From a virus: a stretch of DNA of 29,735 nt. Below the pieces are notes generated by a model that was not told the origin of the DNA, ran no database searches, and saw nothing but the letters and a program-made list of their open reading frames with translations. Location of the stretch: positions 1-29,735 of IMG/VR virus record IMGVR_UViG_3300049855_000121, one strand, 5' to 3'. The position numbers were made by a program, and so were the translations under genes. Below, piece by piece: positions 7,140 through 12,787 of this stretch; within the stretch, counting starts at the first letter, position 1; each line of letters begins with the position of its first letter.

Positions 7140-7360
7140 TACTGTACTCGTGCGGTGGCTTGTACTTGTTCGGTGTACTGTACGCGCTCTGTGATCTGTG
7201 GCTTGGCTGTTTGCTGTACCTGTTCGGTATACTGTACTGGTTGTGGCAAGTCGGCTAGTGCCCACGCCTCAAGTGCCATTGCTATCATATAACCAGTGAA
7301 TGCTGCAGTTATTATTATAAATACTGTAAACCATACCCACACATTATTAAATACTTTCAT
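7139..7360 (-). CDS. 73-aa single-pass membrane protein with Gln/Thr-rich repeats
   Basis: The start at ATG 7360 has a clear AAGGAG Shine-Dalgarno. One membrane helix (about 9-33, VWFTVFIIITAAFTGYMIAM) is followed by a tail with repeated QVQYTEQVQ-type units. It is coupled to the next gene by TAATG. The pairing with the 35-aa peptide might hint at a spanin-like or inner-membrane pair. It is far from the lysis genes, so function is left open. Confidence 0.55.
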   Translation of the reverse strand: MKVFNNVWVWFTVFIIITAAFTGYMIAMALEAWALADLPQPVQYTEQVQQTAKPQITERVQYTEQVQATARVQ

Positions 7361-7362
7361 TA

Positions 7363-7467
7363 CTATCTCCTTGTTACTGTTATTACAAATGCTATTATTG
7401 TTACTATAACCACCCCGGCGGTAAATATATCCCACCATAATCGATCGCTTAGGTTTTTTCTACTCAC
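7363..7467 (-). CDS. 34-aa single-helix membrane peptide
   Basis: It starts with GTG, overlapping the upstream stop region. The sequence has MSRKNLSDRLWWDIF followed by a 17-residue hydrophobic stretch and TRR. It ends 2 nt before the next ATG. Frame, hydrophobic pattern and tight coupling support it, but it is very short and unrecognised. Confidence 0.45.
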   Translation of the reverse strand: MSRKNLSDRLWWDIFTAGVVIVTIIAFVITVTRR

Positions 7468-7594
7468 TGTTTGACCCCCATTTCTCTATTAGTTGCGTTA
7501 TCTCTTTAATATGCTCATCGGTTAATCTTAATTTAGTTTGTAGCTCTCCATTTGCATAGAATTCTACAGTCCATAATTGTTTTGTTGTTATCAC
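7460..7594 (-). CDS. 44-aa hypothetical peptide
   Basis: A GTG start follows a double purine-rich ribosome binding site (AAAGGAGAAAAAGGA). It has a small beta-then-helix pattern: LWTVEFYANGELQTKLRLTD then HIKEITQLIEKWG. It is soluble and of unknown function, and it overlaps the next gene by 8 nt. Confidence 0.5.
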   Translation of the reverse strand: MITTKQLWTVEFYANGELQTKLRLTDEHIKEITQLIEKWGSNSE

Positions 7595-7607
7595 TCCTTT
7601 TTCTCCT

Positions 7608-7679
7608 TTAGTTTAGAAAACCGCTTAATATAAATGTTGCAAATAGCAGTCCAACGAGTAATTTATCTTTATTGCTCAT
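7608..7679 (-). CDS. 23-aa hydrophobic micro-peptide
   Basis: The peptide is MSNKDKLLVGLLFATFILSG plus FLN. A GAGG lies 8 nt before the ATG, and the start overlaps the end of the zinc-knuckle gene. It is a candidate membrane micropeptide. At this length it could also be chance. Confidence 0.35.
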   Translation of the reverse strand: MSNKDKLLVGLLFATFILSGFLN

Positions 7680-7785
7680 TGTCAACCTCGCTTACTGAAT
7701 AACAATCGTCGCACAGTGGCTGTGTTTGTTCGTCTGGTATAGTCGCCTCACTCGCACCGCATACATCACAGTTATAGAATTTCAT
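7669..7785 (-). CDS. 38-aa zinc-ribbon peptide
   Basis: Two CxxC knuckles (CDVCG at 6-10 and CDDCY at 25-29) can bind one zinc ion. The ATG has AGAGG upstream and follows the 128-aa gene by 4 nt. Minimal zinc ribbons of this kind in phages are usually of unknown role, perhaps contacting nucleic acid or host polymerase. Confidence 0.55.
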   Translation of the reverse strand: MKFYNCDVCGASEATIPDEQTQPLCDDCYSVSEVDNEQ

Positions 7786-7789
7786 AGTG

Positions 7790-8176
7790 TTATACCTCTA
7801 AATCTTCTACTAAATAAGGTGCGTCAATATTATCAAACATATCTATTGCGGTTTGAATAATGTCGTCTGCGCCGTCCTCTAGCTCTTTAGCATACTGATA
7901 ATCGTTTAAACTCTCTAAATTGCCGTATCCATTAAAACGTATATATTCATCTAGCCAATTTTGAATAGTGCCAAAAAATGTTGCTCTTGCGACTTCTTCT
8001 TTACTCTCAAAATATGTATCAAAAAAGTCATCATCAAACTCATGGACAACATATTCTTCAAGACTACCGTCATAACTGTTGCACTCTTGCACAATAGACT
8101 TTAATAAACTTGTATTGTCTTTATTGTCTTTTAATAACTTGCTAAACTTCTCTAAACTTATTGTTACGTGTCCCAT
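7790..8176 (-). CDS. very acidic hypothetical protein
   Basis: The 128-aa protein is dense in Asp and Glu (HEFDDDFFDTYFESKEEVAR, ELEDGADDIIQTAIDMFDNI) and has few basic residues. A conserved-looking block FFGTIQNWLDEYIRFNGYGN sits at about 67-86. A good AAGGGGAT Shine-Dalgarno precedes the ATG. High acidity in an early phage protein is compatible with DNA mimicry or anti-restriction, but no family is recognised. Confidence 0.6.
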   Translation of the reverse strand: MGHVTISLEKFSKLLKDNKDNTSLLKSIVQECNSYDGSLEEYVVHEFDDDFFDTYFESKEEVARATFFGTIQNWLDEYIRFNGYGNLESLNDYQYAKELEDGADDIIQTAIDMFDNIDAPYLVEDLEV

Positions 8177-8213
8177 AATTAATCCCCTTGTCTTTAATTA
8201 GTAGTGGGGCGCG

Positions 8214-8420
8214 TTATTGCGCCACCACCTTAAAATCTTTTAATTTAGCCCATTCAAACGCTGTTATATGCCCAGCCACCACCACGCCATTATCATCAAC
8301 AATAACTGGGGTGCTATACTGAAACTCTTTATTATCTAGCATTTGCCACAAGGTAACCAAATCATCACTGGTAGCAAATGGCACTTGTCGCGCATTATTT
8401 ACATTGATTAGCTTATACAT
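8214..8420 (-). CDS. 68-aa protein with a ParB-box-like segment
   Basis: The start at ATG 8420 overlaps the upstream stop (ATGTATAA) and has AAGGTGG before it. The sequence PVIVDDNGVVVAGHITAFEW then AKLKDFKVV resembles the ParB/Srx fold box with its GH motif, but the rest of a ParB protein is missing. It could be a minimal ParB/Srx-like domain or a chance likeness. A GC-rich hairpin (GGCGC/GCGCC, about 8212-8227) covers its stop codon. Confidence 0.5.
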   Translation of the reverse strand: MYKLINVNNARQVPFATSDDLVTLWQMLDNKEFQYSTPVIVDDNGVVVAGHITAFEWAKLKDFKVVAQ

Positions 8421-8568
8421 CGTTGCCACCTTGCCAAACAGGGCTATAGTTAGCTTGTATACCTTTGGTTGCTAATCTTGCTACGGCTTGCGTTGCTGTG
8501 TTCATACTTGCGTAATACTTAGTAACAATCGCGCCCCGTCCACTCTTATAACTTACTTGCCAGTTCAT
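8413..8568 (-). CDS. 51-aa hypothetical protein
   Basis: The protein MNWQVSYKSGRGAIVTKYYA continues with ASMNTATQAVARLATKGI and ends WQGGNDV. This is a beta hairpin then helix pattern. AAAGGCGG lies upstream of the ATG. It overlaps the next gene by 8 nt. Unrecognised. Confidence 0.5.
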   Translation of the reverse strand: MNWQVSYKSGRGAIVTKYYASMNTATQAVARLATKGIQANYSPVWQGGNDV

Positions 8569-8581
8569 TTTGTACCGCCTT

Positions 8582-8668
8582 TTAATTAGTTACATTTATA
8601 TAATTCTGGTGGCACGGGCGGGATCGAACCGCCCCAGACTGGGTTTCAATCTGTCCCCAGATAGCCAT
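8582..8668 (-). CDS. 28-aa ORF containing a tRNA 3'-end-like sequence
   Basis: The ORF (MAIWGQIETQSGAVRSRPCH and so on) begins in a TAATG overlap with the 29-aa ORF and stops 13 nt before the next start, so it fits the coupled string. However, positions 8607-8633 inside it look like the 3' end of a tRNA. It has no Shine-Dalgarno of its own. It may be non-coding. Confidence 0.3.
   Translation of the reverse strand: MAIWGQIETQSGAVRSRPCHQNYINVTN
8607..8633 (-). other. tRNA/tmRNA 3'-end-like element (T-arm plus CCA); possible attachment site
   Basis: Read on the minus strand there is a perfect 5-bp T-stem (GGCGG/CCGCC) around the loop TTCGATC, then CGTGCC, A, CCA. This is what the end of a tRNA or tmRNA gene looks like, though the acceptor strand is one base short. 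No matching 5' half, D-arm or anticodon arm is visible upstream. A phage attP core copying a host tRNA 3' end is one explanation, and a decayed tRNA another. No integrase lies in the window. Confidence 0.35.
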
Positions 8669-8757
8669 TATTTACTTGTAAACACAAAAGGGGTAACGCT
8701 CGTAACTTTAATGCCCTTATGGTCAAATATTACGGGTGTATTAATTGTTATTTGCAT
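8668..8757 (-). CDS. 29-aa peptide, first ORF of the early string
   Basis: ATG 8757 has AAAGG 8 nt upstream. The peptide MQITINTPVIFDHKGIKVTS plus VTPFVFTSK looks beta-rich. It is the first ORF after the early promoter and leader. It could be a leader peptide or a small protein. Confidence 0.4.
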   Translation of the reverse strand: MQITINTPVIFDHKGIKVTSVTPFVFTSK

Positions 8758-8848
8758 TACTTGCCTTTCGTGTTTATTTACTGCTTAGTTGCTTAAGGTT
8801 GACCTGTTGCCCGTTTCGGTGCTGTTTGTGCAGGTGCTTTTATAAGTA

Positions 8849-8860
8849 ACTGTAAACAGT
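8849..8860. promoter_or_regulatory. palindrome ACTGTAAACAGT at the early -10 (possible operator)
   Basis: The 5-bp arms ACTGT and ACAGT flank AA and overlap the first bases of the minus -10 box. The position suits repression of the early operon. No second full copy was found in the window. Confidence 0.35.
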
Positions 8861-8886
8861 GTATATCAAATACTGTTATATGTCAA
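8858..8886 (-). promoter_or_regulatory. main early promoter (minus strand)
   Basis: TTGACA (8886-8881) and TACACT (8863-8858) with a 17-bp spacer. It would drive the small-gene string and possibly the replication genes. The leader of about 90 nt holds ACCTG/CAGGT and CCG-AAA-CGG pairings that may fold. It is back-to-back with the rightward promoter at 8940. Confidence 0.65.
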
Positions 8887-8939
8887 CTATATTTTACATA
8901 GCATATGTATAAATAGTGTAAATAAGACCTAGTAAATGC

Positions 8940-8968
8940 TTGTATTACAGGGGTAAATGTGGTATAAT
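8940..8968 (+). promoter_or_regulatory. promoter for terminase small subunit
   Basis: TTGTAT (8940-8945), 17 bp, TATAAT (8963-8968), with an extended TGG before the -10. The gene starts at 9025. Confidence 0.6.
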
Positions 8969-9024
8969 GTAAGTAAATAGATTTATAAGCGAAAATGTTA
9001 CATAATATATAAATACGGTAGAGT

Positions 9025-9519
9025 ATGCAAAAACCAAACAACAATAGACCGGATCGTGGCAAGAATAGAAAAGCAGGCAATGCCCCGAAATTGACAGCCG
9101 AACAAGAGAGAGATTTGCTTGCCAAACAGCTACGGCTTAAGCCTAAGAGCAAGGCAACTATAGACGAAATACTAGCTAATCCAGATATAAGTAATACAGA
9201 GGCTTATATAAGACACCATAAAACAGATAATAGAGCGAGTGCAAGGGCAAGTGTAGCAAAATTACTAGCTAAACCTAATGTTATAGGGTATAAAGATGCT
9301 GCTGTTAAGAAGGCAAAGAATCGTATAGTTGAATTGGTAGACAGTAACAACGATAATACCGCGTTAAAAGCTGCACAGGATATAATAGACCGTAACGAGG
9401 GTAAAGCTATCCAAAAGAGTGAAAACGTAAGCAGAGTTATAGAAGTCAAGCTAGACCTCACAGGAGTCCGTATAGGCGCTCATTATGTAGCACCTGAACT
9501 ACAAGACGGCTCAGACTAA
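9025..9519 (+). CDS. terS: terminase small subunit
   Basis: The 164-aa protein has a basic N-terminus and then LTAEQERDLLAKQLRLKPKS. The DNA-binding pattern follows as ANPDISNTEAYIRHHKTDNR, ARASVAKLLAKPNVI and KNRIVELVDSNNDN. The block ALKAAQDIIDRNEGKAIQKS is typical of the TerS oligomerisation region. TerS recognises packaging sites and feeds DNA to TerL. It is unusual that terL lies 4.7 kb away. The ATG has only a weak GGTAGAG upstream. Confidence 0.75.
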   Translation: MQKPNNNRPDRGKNRKAGNAPKLTAEQERDLLAKQLRLKPKSKATIDEILANPDISNTEAYIRHHKTDNRASARASVAKLLAKPNVIGYKDAAVKKAKNRIVELVDSNNDNTALKAAQDIIDRNEGKAIQKSENVSRVIEVKLDLTGVRIGAHYVAPELQDGSD

Positions 9520-9782
9520 ATAATCAATGTCGCACAATCTATCTTATACGACATAAACCACAGGGGTGACGCTGTATATACGCATATATATGTATGAGTA
9601 CACTACATATAGTGTAGGTTGCGAGATGTATGTTGCGTAGCTAGTGGGTATATATACGAATTTTTGAGGGTAAAAGGCAGCACCCCAGCCGATTGATTTG
9701 GTACCATCTACCTGTACAAGAGAAAGACTACCCCCATCTACATACATTACAAAAACAAAAGGGTCCCATCTAAAAAAGCCAC
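9520..9782. other. AT-rich gene-poor stretch after terS
   Basis: No convincing gene was found. A minus-strand frame at 9544-9747 is low-complexity (many Tyr, Val) and has no ribosome binding site. The stretch contains TACACTA/TAGTGTA, a 7-bp hairpin at 9599-9616 that may end or protect the terS transcript. It also has alternating TATATA runs. Confidence 0.5.
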
Positions 9783-9811
9783 TTGAAAAAAATTCTAATC
9801 TAATATATAAT
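9783..9811 (+). promoter_or_regulatory. promoter of the ribbon-helix-helix gene
   Basis: TTGAAA (9783-9788), 17 bp, TATAAT (9806-9811). The -10 box overlaps the first copy of the operator-like repeat by 4 nt. Confidence 0.65.
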
Positions 9812-9842
9812 TACTAATTAGTGAGTAGTAATTACTAATTAG
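9808..9842. repeat. two 14-bp direct repeats at 21-bp spacing (operator-like)
   Basis: TAATTACTAATTAG occurs exactly at 9808-9821 and 9829-9842, each ending in the palindrome CTAATTAG. The 21-bp period is two helical turns, so bound dimers would lie on one face of the DNA. They cover the -10, the start of transcription and the edge of the AGGAG of the gene at 9851. This is the layout of an autoregulated repressor. Confidence 0.6.
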
Positions 9843-9850
9843 GAGAACGT

Positions 9851-10096
9851 ATGCCCCACGTAAATATATGGATAAGAAAAGCCGATTACGACAAATGGCA
9901 GAAACTACCAAACAAGCCAGAAGCTATTTCTAAAATGCTTCGCGGAGAGACGCTACAAGCCGTTTATGTAAAAGAAACGGTACTTGACCAAGGTTTTTAT
10001 AAAGAACCCGTTAGAACGCCTGTACGTGCGTCAGGTAAAGTATGTAAAGAACATCACGTAGATAAGTCTATATGTGCTTTAATGAAACATAAATAA
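9851..10096 (+). CDS. ribbon-helix-helix-like DNA-binding protein
   Basis: The 81-aa protein begins MPHVNIWIRKADYDKWQKLP, a beta strand of alternating residues, then NKPEAISKMLRG. This matches the ribbon-helix-helix start seen in small phage proteins. The C-terminal part has CKEHHVDKSICALMKHK, which could bind a metal (Cys, His, His, Cys). It has a strong AGGAG and sits beneath a repeated operator, so it is probably a self-regulating transcription factor. Partners and targets are inferred. Confidence 0.6.
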   Translation: MPHVNIWIRKADYDKWQKLPNKPEAISKMLRGETLQAVYVKETVLDQGFYKEPVRTPVRASGKVCKEHHVDKSICALMKHK

Positions 10097-10103
10097 CTCA
10101 ATT

Positions 10104-10132
10104 AAAAAAGGACCCCGACATAAGGGGGTCCC
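10104..10132 (-). terminator. terminator of the minus-strand structural cluster
   Basis: On the minus strand the GGGACCCCC...GGGGTCC hairpin is followed by six T (10109-10104). It closes transcription from the gene at 10174-10368. Confidence 0.75.
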
Positions 10133-10138
10133 ATAGAG

Positions 10139-10167
10139 ACACACCCCAAACTAAGGTGTGTTTTTTT
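10139..10167 (+). terminator. terminator of the ribbon-helix-helix gene
   Basis: ACACACC (10139-10145) pairs with GGTGTGT (10155-10161), followed by a run of T to 10167. It is back-to-back with the opposing terminator. Confidence 0.75.
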
Positions 10168-10173
10168 ATTATA

Positions 10174-10368
10174 CTAGTATCTTACTTTTATGTCATCCCC
10201 AAGATAGTTAATAGTAGGGTTGTTTGCGGGCGGGCGTTTATTTAAAGGAACCCTTGCTTCGTATTCGGCCTGTGTTTCTTGTGGTTCTTTTGGACGGTAA
10301 GGATCAATAGGCTGAGGCTTTGGTGGGCCGAGTATTTTCAACATGAGCTTAGCAAATAAAACTTTCAT
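10174..10368 (-). CDS. 64-aa proline-rich protein at end of structural cluster
   Basis: The ATG at 10368 overlaps the upstream TAA (TAATG). The protein has a short hydrophobic, basic start (MKVLFAKLMLKILG), then Pro-rich sequence (PPKPQPIDPYRPKEPQET) and ends YLGDDIKVRY. Unrecognised. It is likely a small virion-associated or assembly protein from its position. Confidence 0.55.
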   Translation of the reverse strand: MKVLFAKLMLKILGPPKPQPIDPYRPKEPQETQAEYEARVPLNKRPPANNPTINYLGDDIKVRY

Positions 10369-11705
10369 TAGTTTGGAATGTAGTTGTAAGTAATCGAGGT
10401 AATTGTGAATGAAGGCGTGGTACCGCCAATAGTCCACACTACACGCCATGAGCGAGGAAGAATACCACTTGCGGTAGCTGTTGTACCTGTGGTTGTAGTG
10501 CCAGCAGTGACTGCTTGTCCAGGGTAAACTGATATACCCACGTTCGTTGAGGCGGTAAGCGAAGCGGTAGTAGCGCCTGGAATATCATAAAAGTTGGTAC
10601 CGTCTACCGAACCCTGTAGCTTAAACGTACAGGTTGGGGTTGTACCCGTAACCGCACCGAGAATAATAAAGACTTGTACGCCTTTGTTGCCTACGTTGGT
10701 AATGGTAGCACCGTTACCCGTTGCTGTTTTAGCACCTGTGTCACCTGTTGTGGCAGATAGACCCATTCCTCTTTGGCGGTCCCAGGTTGTTCCGTTGAAA
10801 ACCATGTTATCGGCACCAATTTGAGTAATTGTAGGGTTGGCAAGTGCGTCTGCACCGGCGGCTGCCGTTGGGTATCCAGTAACACCAACAGTTCCAGATA
10901 CGGGCTGTGTACCGCTAATCTGTGCGGCAGGGATCGGTTCGGTAGCGTACGAGCCGGGCTGTATTCTCCATGCTTGAGTACCGGAAGTCCACGCAGTAGA
11001 GCGCAGCCTAAAGTTTGTAAGGCCATTAACTGACGCTTCCCACGCATAGGCAGGAGCGGCGGATAGGTTACCTGTAGTTGTTTCAATAGTGTTTGCATTT
11101 GACCTAACCGCCTGAATAGCGAACCAAGAAGTACCGCCATCAATAGAGCCTTCAAAGGCACAGTTAACGGTAGAGAATGTACCCGTACAATAGAACATAA
11201 TATTAGAAGAACGCGATACGTCTACGGAAACAGTCTGGCTAATACCTGTTATGTTGCCCGTGGTTGCAGCTATTGAAGCTGGTGCAGTACCGACCTTTAG
11301 ACGGCCGACCTCGTCAAATATAAATGTGTGAAAGTCGCCAGAACCCGAAACGGGTGAGGTGTCAGAGTCTTGCCTAACGCCAAGTACAAGCTCACCCTTT
11401 TCTCCACCAGAAGACAAGGCATCCTCCGTAAAGTGCGTTTCAAGCAAACTAACGTCCTTAGCAAGCCCAGTTTCTGGGTTTGTGGTGGGGTTTGCTACAG
11501 TAACTGTTCCCGATACTGGTTGGGTAACAGCAGACCCATCTACTTTAGCAGCGCCCGCAGCAGTAACTACAAGTGCGTTGGTGCTATCTGATGTTGCATC
11601 TAGTATTTTCCCATAGCCAACTTTAACCGTATTCCCGCCAAGGGACACTTCGTCCATTGCTATGTTTGCGCCGGTGCCTGGTGTTACTGATAGATTATCT
11701 GCCAT
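10368..11705 (-). CDS. virion structural protein (decoration/fibre-like)
   Basis: The 445-aa protein is Gly-, Thr- and Ser-rich with beta-strand character. The start MADNLSVTPGTGANIAMDEV followed by GGNTVKVGYGKI resembles phage capsid-decoration or fibre proteins. Two related segments (TQPVSGTVTV at about 61-70 and TQPVSGTVGV at about 268-277) suggest repeated beta modules. Further repeats such as FEGSIDGGTSWFAI and LQGSVDGTNFYDI look like two copies of an adhesin-type fold. AGGAAC lies before the ATG. The exact virion location is not shown by the sequence. Confidence 0.65.
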   Translation of the reverse strand: MADNLSVTPGTGANIAMDEVSLGGNTVKVGYGKILDATSDSTNALVVTAAGAAKVDGSAVTQPVSGTVTVANPTTNPETGLAKDVSLLETHFTEDALSSGGEKGELVLGVRQDSDTSPVSGSGDFHTFIFDEVGRLKVGTAPASIAATTGNITGISQTVSVDVSRSSNIMFYCTGTFSTVNCAFEGSIDGGTSWFAIQAVRSNANTIETTTGNLSAAPAYAWEASVNGLTNFRLRSTAWTSGTQAWRIQPGSYATEPIPAAQISGTQPVSGTVGVTGYPTAAAGADALANPTITQIGADNMVFNGTTWDRQRGMGLSATTGDTGAKTATGNGATITNVGNKGVQVFIILGAVTGTTPTCTFKLQGSVDGTNFYDIPGATTASLTASTNVGISVYPGQAVTAGTTTTGTTATASGILPRSWRVVWTIGGTTPSFTITSITYNYIPN

Positions 11706-11715
11706 GTTTGTGTTC

Positions 11716-12051
11716 CTATTGTGGGATTATAAAGAAGAAGACTGGTACTTCTGTTGTTGATTCTGTTGGTGGGTCTACATTGACAATACTATCAAAATAT
11801 TTTCTTATATTGTCTAAGAATACGTTGCCTGTGTATATAGTAGTAGACAAGAAAGTTGACCACCTGTCAAATATAGTTCTACCGCCGCTGTTTAAATATG
11901 ATTGTTCTAAGTCGTGAAAGGTGCTGCCTGTCCCGCCGTGGTCCTGTAAGTATTTCTTCCAGTTGTCTCCGGCGGTTCCGATTAAAGAGCTCGGGAAGTT
12001 ATTCTTGAGCCACTCGTTGACTTTTGATGGTCTAACGAATCGGAAAATCAT
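11716..12051 (-). CDS. structural-cluster protein, paralogue B
   Basis: The 111-aa protein MIFRFVRPSKVNEWLKNNFP, then SSLIGTAGDNWKKYL, then GGTGSTFHDLEQSYL aligns along its first 60 residues with the adjacent gene at 12051-12323. The two are tandem paralogues. The C-terminal half has a second helical unit (FDRWSTFLSTT) and ends with a hydrophobic VPVFFFIIPQ. Its ATG overlaps the paralogue's TAA. Such FRFVRP proteins occur next to phage tail or fibre genes. Function unknown. Confidence 0.6.
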   Translation of the reverse strand: MIFRFVRPSKVNEWLKNNFPSSLIGTAGDNWKKYLQDHGGTGSTFHDLEQSYLNSGGRTIFDRWSTFLSTTIYTGNVFLDNIRKYFDSIVNVDPPTESTTEVPVFFFIIPQ

Positions 12052-12323
12052 TACTTATACTTGTTTCTAGCTTTTTCGGCCGTGGTATTTCCGGCTGTGC
12101 CATCTACATTAGACCGGCATTTTTCATTAGAGCTGGACCCAGTAGCCCCAAGTGCAGTAAATGCAGTATCCTCAAGCTGTGCCAGGCTCTGGCCTGTCCC
12201 GCCACTTGCGAGAAGGTAGGCCCTCCAGCTTTCTTTGGCGGTATTTCTTAAAGATCCTGGAGCATTAGCTGCTATCCAAGACTGAATATTCTGCGGGCGT
12301 ACATAACGAAGTATGAATGACAT
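12051..12323 (-). CDS. structural-cluster protein, paralogue A
   Basis: The 90-aa protein begins MSFILRYVRPQNIQSWIAAN, with APGSLRNTAKESWRAYLLAS then GGTGQSLAQLEDTAF. It shares the RxVRP...W...SL..TA...W..YL...GGTG pattern with its neighbour. It has a short charged tail (EKARNKYK). No Shine-Dalgarno is evident before its ATG; the leader there is A-rich and preceded by a hairpin. It is the first gene of the cluster. Confidence 0.6.
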   Translation of the reverse strand: MSFILRYVRPQNIQSWIAANAPGSLRNTAKESWRAYLLASGGTGQSLAQLEDTAFTALGATGSSSNEKCRSNVDGTAGNTTAEKARNKYK

Positions 12324-12497
12324 GTTTTTATTTTATATCAAGTATTTACGTAGGATACTTGAAAACTTAGATGCCCGGAGTCGGGAGGACCGATAATTTC
12401 TGCTCCGGGACTTTTGCCCATAGGGACTTTGTTTGTTTTCGACGCGAACGTCATTTTTCGAAACGCTTTATAAGGTTTATACCTGGGAGTGTTTCTA
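12324..12497 (-). promoter_or_regulatory. leader of the structural cluster, with hairpin and possible peptide
   Basis: The leader of about 170 nt has a hairpin CAAGTAT/ATACTTG (12338-12361) just before the first gene. A 38-aa frame at 12338-12454 (MTFASKTNKVPMGKSPGAEI and so on) is open in it but has no ribosome binding site. It could be a leader peptide or chance. Confidence 0.35.
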
Positions 12498-12503
12498 CTA
12501 TCT

Positions 12504-12532
12504 ATAGTATCATACTGGGGTGAATAATGCAA
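12504..12532 (-). promoter_or_regulatory. promoter of the minus-strand structural cluster
   Basis: TTGCAT (12532-12527), 17 bp, TACTAT (12509-12504) on the minus strand. Confidence 0.55.
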
Positions 12533-12549
12533 GCACAATCTTTATAAAG

Positions 12550-12558
12550 TTATCCACA
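12550..12558 (+). promoter_or_regulatory. DnaA-box-like 9-mer TTATCCACA
   Basis: Third exact copy, between the structural-cluster promoter and the terminator of the putative minus-strand small RNA. Confidence 0.4.
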
Positions 12559-12559
12559 A

Positions 12560-12611
12560 TAAAAGCCCCCTCAAGAGAAGATCTATACAGAATCGGGTTT
12601 GAGAGGGGGCT
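12560..12611 (-). terminator. terminator-like hairpin of the minus-strand small RNA
   Basis: AGCCCCCTC (12564-12572) pairs with GAGGGGGCT (12603-12611), with further TCAA/TTGA pairing past a 2-nt bulge. On the minus strand it is followed by a T-rich end. The loop contains TCTATACAGA, which recurs at about 12765. Confidence 0.5.
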
Positions 12612-12686
12612 AGTGCCTTTTGCTTTTTACGCAGTCCCGGTGTATGCTTTTAGGCGAAACATACCCCATAGGGCTCTGATAGTGCA
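12562..12686 (-). ncRNA. candidate small RNA of about 125 nt
   Basis: A minus-strand promoter (12692-12719) and a strong terminator-like hairpin (12564-12611) bound a stretch with no plausible ORF. Inside is a GGTATG/CATACACC-type hairpin, then the terminal stem AGCCCCCTCTCAA with TTGAGGGGGCT followed by TTTATT. Promoter, internal structure and terminator together suggest a discrete small RNA. The target is unknown. Confidence 0.4.
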
Positions 12687-12691
12687 TTTTT

Positions 12692-12719
12692 ATAATAACA
12701 CAAATAAAAAAAATGTCAA
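12692..12719 (-). promoter_or_regulatory. promoter of the candidate minus-strand small RNA
   Basis: TTGACA (12719-12714), 16 bp, TATTAT (12697-12692) on the minus strand. Confidence 0.5.
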
Positions 12720-12787
12720 GACTTGTTTTTAAAATTGTTTTAGTGTAGTGTTAAAGTAAGTAAATCTATACAGATTCACTCCCAAAT

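Noticed and set aside
8582-8700. A complete tRNA gene on the minus strand
   Set aside because: Only the T-arm, acceptor strand and CCA are present. No paired acceptor 5' strand, D-arm or anticodon stem could be fitted upstream.
9544-9747. 67-aa minus-strand ORF in the gene-free stretch after terS
   Set aside because: No ribosome binding site or promoter, low-complexity Tyr/Val/Ser composition, and it would be antisense to hairpins and terS trailer. Probably chance.
12338-12454. 38-aa ORF in the leader of the structural cluster
   Set aside because: Plausible composition but no Shine-Dalgarno, and it lies inside a structured leader. Kept only as a note in the leader entry.
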